From Cryphonectria parasitica EP155 (taxonomy: Eukaryota; Ascomycota; Sordariomycetes; Diaporthales; Cryphonectriaceae): a stretch of 64,000 nt of DNA. Made by a program: the position numbers and the translations under genes. The stretch is from assembly GCF_011745365.1 (NCBI RefSeq), contig NW_024468912.1, positions 3,286,001 through 3,350,000 on the forward strand, given 5' to 3'. The stretch's first letter is position 1. Each line of letters starts with the position of its first letter. Below, piece by piece: positions 1-12,394 of the stretch. Under the pieces are notes generated by a model. It was not told where the DNA came from and did not search any database. It saw only the letters and a list, made by a program, of their open reading frames with translations.

Positions 1-3000
1 CGTCCAGCCCGTCCAACCCTGGAATTGGACGGCTGCGCCCACGGCCACTGCAACACGGCCCACGGCACATTCCTTCTCACTCTGCCGACGACTCTGCCCT
101 GCAACTCGTCGCGCTTCGCTACGAGCAGACAGTACAGGCAGAGCCTCCCATTCCCATCCCTCCCCCTCGCAATCCTCTTCGCGTCAGCCGTCCGACCACA
201 GCCGCCAGCTCCTCATCTGCTGCCGTCCCGTCGAGAAGCACCTCGACTGCGTCCACAGTAGCATCCAGGACGACGAGACCACACATCACCACCGCCTTAC
301 CACTGCCCCCACCGCCACCACCACCATCACAGCCACTGCCGCCCCTCCCTTCCTCAGCAGTAGCAAACGAAAAACATCATCCTGTCTCTCATCCCCCTCA
401 GCGACAGAGCCACCAGTCCCACCAGAGCCATCACAGCCAGGAGAGCCAGGGCCACAGTAGCAGCCACAGCACCAAACACTCGCCCTCCTCATCGACCACC
501 TACACAGACTGGAGGCGCGACTCGGCCCTGGGCAGCTGCACCCTGTCGTCTGCATCCACCACCCTGCCAGAGGACGCCTCCGACGCCCAGGGCTACGCCT
601 GCGCAAAGCTCGGCCCAGGAGAGGAAGACGAAGAAGGCCCTCCGTCCTCCATCTACTCCATTGACTACGACGATCGCCTCACCAACCTGCCGTCCCTGCT
701 GACCACGCGCGTCCGCAGCCGGTCTGTCCAGGACCAACACATCCCACACTACTCGTGCCAGAGCCGCTGGTCCCTGACCGAGTCTGACGTTTCCGACAGC
801 GAGTCCTTCAAGCAGAGGAACGCCACCAAGAGGCTCATCAGAGGTCTCAGCGTGAGACTGGCACCGCCCATGAGGCGTCTGAAGAAACTGAACCCAGGTG
901 ATGCTACTGCTGCTGCTGCTGCTTCTACTGCTTCTTCTACTGCTGCTGTTGTAGCCACCGCGGCCATCCTGCCGGCCACCGACCCTCCTCCGCATCCTCC
1001 ACACGCCCCCCAAGTCCAGGTCCAGATCCAGGTCCAGGTCCAGGCCCAGGCCCAGGGCCCGTCCGATTCCCAGTCCCGCCAGTCCCACCACCACCGTTCA
1101 GGGTCGACGGATACCCCACCGCGCCAGCTACCCTTCTCGCCTAATATGCCCGACCCTGCCAGCCGCGAGATTGGTCACAATGACAGCCAATCTCCGCTGT
1201 CGAGTAACCCTGGACCCCTTTCTGGGGACCAGCCCGACAGGGCCTCTTCTTTGTTCGACGACCTCGCGCCAACCATCGACACGAGCATCCCCCTGGGGAG
1301 TCTCCTTGACGACGACGACCTCGACAGCCTCAACTTCTCTAGGAGGGGCAGTGTTTACTTTGGAGGCAAGCGCGCTATTGGCGCATCTAGCCCGACGCCG
1401 CTGATTCCCCCTGCCGCCGCCGCCGCCGTCTCCGTCCCTGTCGCCACAGTCATGAGCAAATTCCTGTCGCCGCGCGCCGCCCCAGCCGCCCCCGTGTCGC
1501 CGCCTCACGATGGCCCGGCCGAGCTCAAGCCTGCTGAGAAACCCGAGGGGAGGACCGGCTGGAGGCGCCACACCAAGAAGTCATCGCTGCCAGACATCCG
1601 TGTGATGTCGGAAGATACAGAGAGGGAATCACAAAAGGTGAGATCGCTCTACGAATCCGGCGAATTGATTCATTGGGAAGATGGGTCCCCGGGCCGCCAG
1701 TCTGGTGAGCGCCTGGCGCCTCCCGAGGAGGTTCCATCCGATGGGGACGACAACATCGCGTATGGTTTTCCTTTGAGTAATTTTCCGTTTGGCATGAATG
1801 TTTTTCAAACAAAAAGAAAACAACCTGGCTAACACGTATACCTTTACTCCTTTTCTTCTCCCCCTTTACAGAAGCAGAACGACAAGAGAAAACCGGAAAA
1901 GCGTCCGGGCTATGTACCTCTCACCCAGTTCCCCGCTTTCGGTAACTTCGCTGCCATCGCCACGAGGTAGCGCGCATCGCCACGAGTTCGAGCTTGCCGG
2001 CGGTATCGAGGACTGGGAGGACGTTAGGGGCGCAGATGTCGATCGCTACGGCTTCATCCAGCCGGGGAGCAGGCGGCCTATATCCAGGGCGAGCGTGCCT
2101 GCAGAGACCCGCTCCCTGCATACATCCTATGGGAGGCGCAACGGGCGCAACGTCTTGACTAAGAAACCTAGGGGGCCTCCGTTGTCACAAGGGCTGTCCA
2201 GGATACCGAGCAGGAAGCTGTCGGCACGGTCGCTGAACACTCAGACATCGGAGATGTCGACCCGCTCCAGGCTGTCTGTCAGGTCGGGCATCAGGAGTGC
2301 GGCCAACATGCTGCCACACAACCGAGACAGGAAGATCATTGACGCTGCGGCCGACATGTTATCGCTGCCGCCAGCTCTGGCTGAAGCTGACGACGAGCAA
2401 AAGAGTGCCCAGGCCATCAAGGCGGCGCAGGACAGGGAGGCCAGGAGGACCGAAAAATGGAGAAACATGGCCAAGATGGTCACCCGAGGAATTGACAACA
2501 ATGGCGACAAATTCGCTACCAGTGACATTGAGAAGGTCTACAAGAGGGCCAAGAAGGGCGCCACCGGTGACCACATCCGGCTGGAGATCGAGGGCGTCCA
2601 GGTCGAGTTCGACACCAGAAGCCCGAAGCTCATCGAGAGGACATGGAAGGGCATCCCCGACCGCTGGCGCTCCTCGGCCTGGTACTCATTCCTGGCGTCG
2701 AGTGCACGGGATGCCAAGTCTGAGGTGACAGACCAGGAGCTCATCGCCCAGTTCCACAGCCTGCAGGAGGTCAGCTCCTCCGACGATGTGCAGATCGACC
2801 TGGACGTGCCCAGGACCATCAATAGGCACATCATGTTCCGAAAGAGATACCGAGGCGGCCAGAGGCTGCTGTTCCGTGTCCTCCACGCACTGTCCCTGTA
2901 TTTTCCAGACACAGGGTACGTGCAGGGCATGGCAGCGCTGGCGGCCTCTCTGCTGTGCTACTACGACGAGGAGCGGTGCTTTGTGATGCTGGTCTGGCTG

Positions 3001-3116
3001 TGGCAGTTCCGGGGCCTGAAACGACTTTACCAGCATGGCTTTGGTGGGCTTATGATCGCACTGCAAGATCTCGAGAAATATTGGCTCAAGGGCAAGCCAA
3101 TCTCCCAGAAGCTCGT

Positions 3117-3147
<31 letters not shown>

Positions 3148-3603
3148 CTCTTCCCTTTGCTTTCCAGCCCAGAGATATCACTTCGAGTCAATAGTCGCTA
3201 ATGAGTCGCCTAGAATGATCTTGGGATCGACCCCACGGCCTACGGTACGCGTTGGTACCTCACGCTCTTCAACCTGTCGATACCCTTTCCTGTCCAGCTG
3301 CGTGTCTGGGACGTGTTCATCCTGCTTGGCGGTTGTCCGCCAACACTCGAGCCGAGCAGCGGAAAGGCGAAGCAGAAGGAGCAGGCCAATGAGCCTGAGA
3401 GCGACATGATCTTTGACGGACTCGACATCATCCACGCGACCGCCGCAGCACTGATTGATATACACAGAGATGTGATCATCGACGGCGATTTTGAGAACGT
3501 CATGAAAGGCCTCACATCTTTCCAGGAAGTCAAGGACGAAGACAAGTTCATCAACCTCGTCAGGGCGGAGTGGAACACACATCGAGGGAAGAAGAAGGGG
3601 TAG
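1..3603 (+). CDS. TBC-domain Rab GTPase-activating protein, 5' end missing
   Basis: Exons 3-1759, 1872-3114 and 3214-3603; 1129 residues are visible. The frame is open from the window edge, so the true start lies outside. The first ~800 residues are low complexity, rich in Pro, Ser, His and Gln, and include Ala and (Val/Ala)-Gln repeats; they are probably disordered. The TBC domain covers about residues 840-1115. It has both catalytic fingers of the family: Arg in IDLDVPRT (residue 900) and Gln in GYVQGM (residue 937), so it should speed GTP hydrolysis on a Rab/Ypt protein in vesicle traffic. The WKGIPDRW and DPTAYGTRWYLTLF motifs also fit. Intron 1760-1871 has a gctaac branch point. Intron 3115-3213 has gctaat and ends at cctag; the nearer AG at 3167 would lead straight to a stop. 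The family is sure, the Rab partner unknown. After the stop the frame stays open to 3762. Confidence 0.9.
1014..1056 (+). repeat. hexanucleotide repeat inside the TBC gene
   Basis: Imperfect copies of a CAGGTC/CAGGCC hexamer encode alternating Val-Gln and Ala-Gln in the disordered N-terminal half. Such a repeat can change length without breaking the frame. Confidence 0.8.
3121..3147 (+). repeat. 27-base T tract just after a splice donor
   Basis: An unbroken run of 27 T begins six bases into the second TBC intron, directly after gtaagg. Confidence 0.9.
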
Positions 3604-6600
3604 GACCTCTCCGCCATCCCCGAAGTCGACTCTACGGATGACGAGGATGACGACACGAGTCCAAACTTACTTGGTTATCACATCAAGTCGTACTTGCAGA
3701 TACCGGATCTGTTTGCGTCCTGGGGGAGCAAGGAAACACAGAGCTCAGCCGGACGAAGTTAGGGATCGCAGGCCTCCTCCCATGTGCTCTCATGCTGGCC
3801 GTCACTACACCATCACCCCGATTCTTCTACAACAACAACTACCACTAGGCCTTCGGGCGGACCACGACTACCATCACCGTTATTGTCGATATTCTTTTGT
3901 CATCAGCCACTTTGTTTCTGATTTCAAGGGGAAAAAAGAAACAAGTATAGGATAGGCTATGCGGGCTGCTTTTCTTGACGACCCACCATATACCCCCACC
4001 CCGCGCCTCTTTTTTTATTTATATTTTGTTGATATCACCATACCCCAGTTTCAAGACCTTATGGAGCCAAATTGGTCAAGGCCCACACTTTCGTATTTGT
4101 TGTATTGTCTGGAAGGACAGGACAGGCAGGCTGGGTAGGAATGGTTTAGTAAGATAATCAAATTGTGCTCAAGATGCACAACGGAAAGGGAAAAATGAAA
4201 CTGTTTCACCTTCACAATGCACCCACCGTACTTCATTGCTATGCATCCGCTACGAGTGAGTGGCTCAGATGTGTCCTTGCCTCTCTATGTGGGAGGGTTG
4301 GCGACAGACAAGTCACGTATCTTAGACGTAGCGAGCACGTTGGATTGGTCGGGAATGAACCATGTCATAACATAAGCTGGCTGACAAGAGACGTGTGGTG
4401 GAGGTACCCTACCAAACCTTGTCATAGTGTCAAGGACTTTCCACAACAACATATTGGGAGCGGAGGAATAGCTCTACATACAGGGGAGGAGGGGGCTCTT
4501 CATCTTTTGTTCGGATGAGGCGTCTTTTGGGGGAGAAGATATCATCGTTATGTTGGCCTGGAACGAAAAGAAAGGGGGCCGGGTACAGATACGACGAACT
4601 AGATAACAACAATAACAAACGGTGAGACACTTCTTCAGGTTTGATGGGGGGAAAATGTGCTATGCACAACAATCCCCATTCAAGCACACGATTTACATCT
4701 TTGTACTATACTTGTGGAAGGCCCAGACAAAGACCACCACAACAAATAAATAAAAATAAAGTAAGTCGCCACGAGCAAGGAATCCTTTATTAGGCCAAAG
4801 GAGGAGGGAAAAAAAGAAGAGGGAAAAAAAGGGTGTTCCCCCATTCCGGCATTGCGAATTTCTTGCGTTTACCCAAAGCGGACGCAGTAAAGGTCGTGAA
4901 CCAATGAGAGGTCGGTTCCGCTTTTCTGTCTCGGAACGGCCCGTGCCTTGGCGTTTTCTTATTGTCTTTTTTTTCCCCCTCTTCTTGTTCTTTTCCCTTT
5001 GTTCTCTTCTTTCTTCTTCTTGCGTTCTATGATTGTTTTCTTTGTTTAGGGACAGTCTCGATGTTTCGACTGTGATGTGATCTCTCTTGAAAATGGACGA
5101 AATATGAGCTGTCGAAGAGAAAAAAGGGGAGGGGAAGGTTGTCCTTGTCTGGGTGTGGGGTTTTACAAGTATACACATGTGCGCGGGCAGGGAGACAAAA
5201 GATGCAGATGTATGTATATATATACATACATATACATAAAGCATGCATGGTAAATGTAGAGAAAAGAGGGAGGGGCTGGTGAAGGTGGCGATGCTATCTT
5301 TACAAGTGTTGTAGTATGAAAGATGCTGGAGCCCCCCTGAAGTGCACACAAGGTTGACATATCGATCTCTTTCTTTCTTCTGAACTCCATGGTGCTTTTT
5401 CTTCCTCATTATGATGCAAGATTTCTGGCCACTTGTCATGGGCGCGGTGGATAAAAAACCAAGGTAGTCGCTAAGGACCAAGTCTGTTGTTGGCTCTTCC
5501 CTTCACCAGAGAGTAAGCTTCAGAACACTGGTGCTGACCAGTTGTCAGGTGTCTCCCCCTCCACCAAAGACGGAAACTGCCTCCTTCACAGACAGACTTG
5601 GTGGGCTTTTCTTTTGCAGCAGCGAGCGAGATCTACATGCCGTTACCTCCCCCTCCCCTCCTCCAACACCAGGTCCAGGACAACCTCGGCGAGGCACGGA
5701 CATGCTGGAAGAAGGTCTTTTTTCTTAAAGGAAAAAAAAAAAAGTTATATTCCGCCAGGGGTTGAGTTAGGTTTAACGGTGGCATTCTGCCGTGAGGGTA
5801 GTGGTGCTTCTACGTATCCTACCTGTCTGTCTGTCAATGAAAATCAGCTGAGCCGAAACGTGTTTGTTGGGCGATCCAGTTCGGGACATGTCCAGGTGAA
5901 GTACGTGGGGAACAGAAGAATTCCCATCCCAGCTTTCTTAGTGATCCAGAGACACCCGGAGAGGATGACGTACCAGAGGACATTTGGTGTTCGGCTCGGC
6001 TATCACATACTAATTTGTGCCCAGAATAAGAAGAAGGGGGGGAAGGGGTTTGACATGTAGCATACTTAGGCTTTGTTGCATTGTCTCAACAGTGACGGTG
6101 ACAACCGTGGACTCGATCTTATACCGGCAAATGGGTACCTTCATGCTACTGACGGTCTTGTTATAAGAATAGATGGGTTAATGTCAATAAGAGAAGTTGA
6201 ACATGCTCCTCCAGCACTGCAAAATTGGATATCAAGAATATATGGTTTTCTCTTCATGTTGCCTTCAATTTTCTTATATTGGCTCCCATTTCACTGAGGT
6301 ACGATGCGTACGCCAGAAGCTGGAGAGATTCATTCTTGACCCGAAGGATGAAGAAAAGAAGAAGAAAAAGCCAAAGGCAGCAAAGATGCAATAACAAGCC
6401 GGGAAAAGGTTTTCTGAATGATGCAGGCCGCCCACCCCTCCCTTCCCATGCTGGCGCCGTATATCACTGAACTAGCCCTTGCCACTCCAGTGCTTGAGAA
6501 CTTTGATAAATATGTTTTGTATGCTCCATTCTCTTTGTTTCCTCCCTTGCCCCCTCCCTCCCCCAATCCTCCTCTCTTAGTGGGTTATTTCCGGTTCCAG

Positions 6601-7395
6601 AACTTAATCCCCTCTCATCCTTTGGTCCGCCTTGGTCCGATTCCTTCGTGACGTCCCATCGGCATGCATATACAAATTTGAAACGAAAAAAAGCCGAGCC
6701 GAGAATTGGTACAGGGCAAAAGAAGTAAAAACCGATCAAAGTTCGCCGTGTTGAGAATAAAGTTATCGTCAAGTTTGGTGGTGTAGAAGCGAAGAGTTGA
6801 AGAAGAGGAAAAATTTCCGTGATCCCTATGGTCCGCCAACTGAGGCACGAAGTGAAGCCGCCCACCGAAAGTAAAAAGAAAAGAAGAAGAAAGTGTAGAG
6901 TAAGACCTGATCCCTATGATAGAACGCTCGAACAAGTGCGTTGACGAAATTGTGAAGACTTTCCAGAGCTGGAATTCCGAATGGTATGTCCTTTTCCTCT
7001 TCAAAAGGAAATGCAAGTGTCGGCTTGTTCCAGAGTATTTCCAGCTCGGTGGTGAAAGAACCCCTGATGAAGTTGGCTCGCAAAAACAAAAAACCCCTGA
7101 CCATGGACGGGTCCCGGGGGGAAATTGGCTACAGTTTGGCTCCAGGGAAAAGAAAGAAAAAATGAAAATCCTTGCCAGCTGTGAATGCTCGGGTTACCGA
7201 GAATGGGTAGGAAAAGAAAGAGAGAAAGAAGAAGGCGAAGAAGAAGAAAAAGAAGAAGAAAAAGGGTTCGGCATCTTTTCTTGGCGTTGCGCAAGCTGTC
7301 TGTCATCCAGCTCCTCACAACGATCGGAATTTGCCTATCTTGTTGAATCGAAAAGGTGGAAGGTTTGGTTTGTCGTTGATCTTCAGTGCTTCTAC
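3604..7395. other. convergent intergenic region, no gene seen
   Basis: This lies between the 3' ends of the TBC gene and the poly-Q gene. It should hold both 3' untranslated regions. The open frames here are short, lack recognisable domains, often lack an ATG, and are rich in Ser, Lys or aromatic residues as expected from A/T-rich noncoding DNA. The stretch 7200-7265 is a purine-rich GAA/GAG block. No tRNA or transposon was recognised. Confidence 0.6.
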
Positions 7396-8002
7396 TCATT
7401 CATCCCTTCGTTCCCGCGGAGCTGCTGGTCCTGCGCCTCCGACTCGCGATCGTTCTTCTGGTAAGTGTGGTGAGACTTGTTGGGAGTCTCCCCTGCCTGG
7501 CTGGCCTCTTGTGTCTGCTGCCTGAGCAGATGGGTAGTGGGCCGCATGCAGCGAAGGATCATCCGATGAAAGTAAGGAAGAAACCGAGTGCGCCACGTTG
7601 CGGGTCTGCGCCGTGGGTGGTTGGTGGGTGAATGAAGACGGCTCTGCCGGTGTTCCTGCTGTCTCTCGCCCCGCTGCGACAGTGCCCGAATTGGACAGAG
7701 GCGACATGCCACGGGAGGAACCAATGGTCTCAGCCCGGCCACGCCTGTACGTTGTCGATCCGTCGCTCGTCTGGCGCGAGTGTCCCCTTCTTCTTCCTGG
7801 CGGGGGGTTCGAGACCGTCGAGCTGGTGCTCTGGGAGAACGGTGGGGATCTGAAGCGTTGCTGCGTGCTCGGTGCTGGCGCAGCTTGTTGTGGCCCCGCC
7901 GCCTTGCGCTTCCGTGGTGATTCCCCTACTGCTTGTTGGAACAAAACCCACGTTAGCCCGCCGTCTTTCTGATTTCTTTCTTTATCCTCTTGCGCCTCTC
8001 GT

Positions 8003-8052
<50 letters not shown>

Positions 8053-9253
8053 CTTTCTCTCTTTTCTTTTCTTTCTAAAAAAAAAAAAAAAAAAAAGTTC
8101 TCTTTTAAGAAGATCGAGTTTTGGGTTTAGACACACCAGATGGGGTTGATGGCTGGTTGGAGCCGGCCTGGCTGTTCTGGTTCGAGGGGGGTTGCCACAT
8201 GTGGAAATAGATGGATGGCGACTGCTGGGACTCTTGCTGCTGCGCCGGACCAGCTCCTGGGTGCGACTGTGATGCCACCGTGCCGCCTGAGCTCGGGAGC
8301 ACGCTGGTGTTCAAGCTAGCCAGGCCAGATCCTCCAGGCAAAGGACGGCTGCCCGACGCAGGTACGGTGTACCCACGGGTCCTAGGCGAAGCAGGATAGC
8401 CCCCCACAAAGCTGCCATGGACACCTTGCCCAGATCCAGGGGTCGAAGGGACTGCTCCGGAGCCTTGGTAGTGTCCATACGCCTGTGGGTGAGAATCGCG
8501 CCGGTGCCTTGGGGACGCGGGCCCGGGCAAGAGCTGTTGCTGGTGCACCTGTTGCGCAAACTGCTGCGCCCAGTCCAGAGCAGCAGGAGGGAGGGTGGCC
8601 CCACCCATACCGGCAAACACCACTGGTACCATGGGAGGAGGGATTCCGCCCTGCAAAGAGGCTCGCAGGATTTCGAACTCGGTCTTTCGCTGCTCGAGGC
8701 GGAAACGCTCTTGGTTGGTGCGCTCTTCTTCCTGTCTTCTCTTCTCCTCTTCAGCCTTCGCATGCAACCACGCTCTCATAGCATCTTCAGAGGACTGCCA
8801 TCCAGGGGGCGGAGGCAGCTGGCCCAGGTGCTGCTGCTGCTGCTGCTGCTGCTGCTGTGCCTGTTGCTGCTGCTGTGCCTGGTGCTGCGCGTGTTGTTGC
8901 TGCTGCTGTTGCTGTTGCTGACCCTGGGAAGCTGACGAAGGAGGAGGAGGAGGAGGAGGAGGCGGCGGCGGTCCCTGCCCGACTGATGCTGGTCCACCAG
9001 AAGGAGGAGGAGGCTGTGAATGTGATCCAGGAGGCAGCGGCTGGCCAGAGCTCATGGCTGCCGGAGGTGGCAAGCCACGATAAGAGCCAGACATGAGTTG
9101 ACTGGGCGGACTGCGACTTCGAGGGAACAAGGCGAGTGGTTTCTGAGACTCCTGGTACATCAGAGGGGGAGAGGGTCGAGAGGTATTTGGTGGCGTCGGA
9201 AGGTCATGGATCGACTTGTAGCCGTACTGAACTGGCTTGTTGATGGTGAGCAT
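7396..9253 (-). CDS. poly-Q/poly-P coiled-coil protein, function unknown
   Basis: Exons 9253-8137 and 7928-7396 give 549 residues. The ATG at 9253 opens MLTINKPVQYGYKSIHDLP; an upstream exon cannot be excluded. Order of parts: Pro/Ser-rich head, Pro run (about 95-105), Gln-rich run (about 112-141), a charged probable coiled coil from about 157 (EDAMRAWLHAKAEEEKRRQ) to 200, then a block LQGGIPPPMVPVVFAGMGG at about 200-218, and a Ser/Pro/Gly-rich, basic tail. The composition resembles a nuclear or transcription-linked scaffold, but I recognise no named domain, so that role is inference only. The ordered block between two disordered parts looks like the conserved core. Intron 8136-7929 keeps frame (phase 1), has a gctaac branch point and contains CT and A repeats. 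The stop is at 7396-7398. Confidence 0.8.
8006..8047. repeat. CT/GA dinucleotide repeat in an intron
   Basis: About 21 CT copies lie within intron 8136-7929 of the poly-Q gene, where the transcript reads GA. Confidence 0.9.
8077..8096. repeat. 20-base A tract in the same intron
   Basis: An A run on the + strand, read as U in the poly-Q gene transcript, about 40 bases after its splice donor at 8136. Confidence 0.9.
8831..8920 (-). repeat. CAG/CAA repeat coding for polyglutamine
   Basis: Mixed CAG and CAA codons give a ~30-residue Gln-rich segment broken by a few His and Ala. The mixed codons and in-frame position show it is part of the protein rather than a plain microsatellite. Confidence 0.9.
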
Positions 9254-9816
9254 CCTCTCATCTACACATGGAAGGCCAAAAGATTTGGGGAAATCAAAGG
9301 GTATAGAGAAGAAGACGAAGAAATAAACAGAACACAAAAAGGTTGATCAGAACGAAGGCAGGAAGAAGAAAAAGTCTCTTGAGTGGTGATAAAAGGTTAA
9401 AAAAAAAAAAGAGAAAAGAGAAAAGGGGAAATAACTTGGGAGGGGAAAAAAAGAACTCCAAAGTAGTGTGTGTGAGAGCATGAGTTTGCTGTCAAGAAGA
9501 AAGCAGAAGTGAAAGCACCGAACCCCAGGGTGAGAGGAAAATGTGTTTGGGAAGGTAGTAAAGAGAAGAAGGTGGTGAAATTAACCTTTCTGCAAGGAAA
9601 AAAGCTGGTGGTGGCGGCCAGCTTGGTAAAAGAATGGTCAGGACGCAGGCGGGGCGCGCGTGTGTGTGTGTGTGAGAGAGTGAGTGCGTGTGTGTGATGA
9701 AACGTCGAAATGAGCCAACCCAACCTCATTTGGTCATAACAACGGGACGCAAATAATAGCTGCTCAGACCCTCTCTCCCCCAGGCAAGGGAAAATGCTCG
9801 ACCGGTCGGGATGTAC

Positions 9817-9855
9817 TGTGCGCGCGCGTGCGTGCGTGCGTGTGTGTGTGTGTAT
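9817..9855. repeat. 39-base alternating pyrimidine-purine tract (TG/CG)
   Basis: Strict pyrimidine-purine alternation with a CG-rich centre followed by TG copies. This pattern is the classic former of left-handed Z-DNA. It lies about 565-600 bp upstream of the poly-Q gene start. Confidence 0.8.
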
Positions 9856-12371
9856 TGATTTGGCCCAGGGCTCGGTGTGGCCCAGACCCATTCGGGGTGG
9901 AGCAAACGGCCGACGGGCTCGAGTGTGAGTTTGAATTGAGTGAGTTTTTTTGCGTGCGAGCCAGCGATGAATGGACGGGGGCTTATCCTGGTACAGAGAG
10001 ATCTGCTGCTGGGTTCGAGGCAGATTTGACGAGCTCCTCCACCCCCCACCCCCCTCTCCTCTAGGTGACAGGAAGCTGACAGGGAGGGTTGCTCGAGAGG
10101 GTAATAGAACGGATATTATTAGCGAAGGGTAAGGTAAGAAAAAAGCGGCGGGTGCGGAAAGATTGGCAGTAGATCCTGAACGAGAGAAAGAACGAAGGTA
10201 CATTCGAACTAGGACGGCACGGCAGGTGGAGAGCAAAGGTGCCTTGGTTATTTCCTTTTGGAAGCCGCCCTGTATCAGATGAGATTTGATGCCAGCCAGG
10301 GTCGGAGCACAGAATCATACGCCTCGGATACAAACAAGGAAGAAAGGAAAAAACAAGAAAAAGGAAGAAAAAAAACGGGCGATATTAAGGCCTCAAGGGT
10401 TTCTTGGGGCTTGATTTCTCGAAGGAGAACGAGGACCAAAGCCACGACTCGCATCTACAGCACACCCACCCACCCACGCACACAAGGCATCGCAGCGCAG
10501 CCAAGCAAAACACAGCGAGAGAGATGGAGAAGACAACAAGAGCAGCAGTAACATACGTCCAGTAATAGGCAGGAAGAAAGACAGAGAGAGAAAGACGGAA
10601 GAGATCCTTAGCCCAGACGACTATGTATGTACTGTACAGCTACGGTTGTATAAGAGGAATGCAGCTTGCACAAGAGCCTTGACTCGATGGAGCAGGTCCC
10701 TCCCTCCCCAGACCCCCTCCCCCCTGCCATGAAATCTTGCTTCAAGGCAAGGGCTTGGGCACCAAGAGAAAGTTTGTGCTGCGTGAAACTCATCAGCAGC
10801 AGTGGAAGAAGGTGGAGGATAAAAAGATGGCCGCTAAATGGAGGCGAGGCAGATACTGGAAGCCCGTTATTTTCCAAGGGGGCAATTCGCGCGCGGGAGA
10901 GAATACTAAATTGCAGTTTTCTCGTACTGCTGACTAGAGAGACGGGTGATGTGCGGACTTGTGGCTGTTGACTTTCCTTTCAAAGCCTAGGCCGAATATG
11001 CGAGACCCCAGAGGGGAAATATTCCCATGATATCAGATCGATGCGCTCCGCAAGGTCTATCGAGTAGTGAGCGAAAAGAGGAAGAATGAAAGAAAGAACG
11101 AGGCCGACATGGTCAAGGTAATAGAAGAGAGGACATGATCTGGAAGCCCTTGTTGTTGCCCCCTCTCTCTATTTCTCCCTTCCTCGACCACTCTTCCCCC
11201 TCCCTTTCCTTGACGCCCTACACAGTAGTGAAGAGGTCGACCGCCTATTTGTGGCACTGTCACGTTTCCGCTTCCTGACACGCCCTTCTCTGCCTCCTTT
11301 TGCCCCCCCCCTTCTTTATTGAGATCTCTCAGGATGAGGGACTACGATGGGGCCCCAAAGGGGGGTCCACAAAATGAAGTGGGCTTGTCCGGACGCAGGG
11401 TAGATCCCTAGGGCAATCGGGAAGAGAAATAGGCCACCGCGAACTAATCAGTCCGTGTGGGGGGCATTATTGCTGCAGGTCAAGGTACCTTAGAAACGTG
11501 CGTCCAGGCCTTGTCATAGCCCGTATTTTAATGGTCCGGTGTCCTCACTCTGCACAACGACGTCGCTCGGTGTGTGGTGGTTGAGTCTTGGCAGGGACAA
11601 TAAGACGAGACTGATCGTGAGAGATGTCACCGCAACGGAGGTGACGGGCAGTCGTAAGGACTCGTACGATGCTTGATAACGAGGCCGTGTCACCGAGACA
11701 GACACTTCCAGGATGCTCGAGAACAGATTTTCAGGTGGCGCCGTATGCCTCAAGCAGCGATTGCCAGTCCCCCCCTACTTAGCGTAGACTGCTTCCTGCA
11801 GAGAAAGAATAGGTACCAACCACTACGTGTCAGCATTGTGGGTGGGTGCACGGCTCCCTAAAGAAAGCCCACAGCACCAGGATCAGGGTACCGGTGCTGT
11901 CACATTCGTCCAGCTGCAACGGATGATGACATGAGAAGTGTCTGTATACTCGATACTCTCTCTGTGTAACTGGACACTTTTATGAAGGCTGAGTGCTCGA
12001 GCTCAGCTTGGTGACGGGGGCTGTGATGCAGAGCGGTGATGAAGAGCGGGTCTGGCCCAATTCGGTGGTGGGTCCTAAATTGCTTCCTGTCGCTACGAGT
12101 ATGGTCTTGATGAGGACCCAAGGGCGGCTGAAAGGAGAGCGAGATTGAGTAAGAAAAGACAGAGACACAGTATAGGTGTGTGTCTGTGCGTCTGTGTGTG
12201 TGTGTGCGTCGTTGACGTGGGCCCCGAGTTGGGAACATTCCTAGTGGATGTATCGCGTGCCTTGATCCGAAATCTGTAGACCCGCAGCCACGGGAGATGC
12301 CCAAGTGCCCGCTGCTCGCTGCGCAGTGACCACGCAACCAGGGATGGATGCGATCTGGAATCATGTCACCT

Positions 12372-12394
12372 TGTGTGTGTGTGTGTGTGTGTGT
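12372..12394. repeat. GT dinucleotide repeat
   Basis: About eleven GT copies in gene-free DNA. Confidence 0.9.

Noticed and set aside
489..1094. 201-codon frame opposite the TBC gene, with Leu-Asp repeats
   Set aside because: It is the reverse reading of the coding hexamer repeat; the plus strand is clearly the coding one.
3115..3167. Shorter TBC intron ending at 3167
   Set aside because: It leads to a stop after eight codons and loses the LGIDPTAYGTRW part of the TBC domain, whereas the acceptor at 3213 restores it.
4693..5481. 262-codon open frame on the minus strand
   Set aside because: It begins at TTG, not ATG, and reads as Lys/Arg-rich and Ser/Phe-rich low complexity over the 3' region of the TBC gene.
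5542..6060. 172-codon open frame on the plus strand
   Set aside because: No recognisable domain, and no link to neighbouring exons.
9397..10236. 279-codon open frame on the minus strand
   Set aside because: Much of it is His-Thr repeats translated from GT/CA microsatellites in the upstream region of the poly-Q gene.
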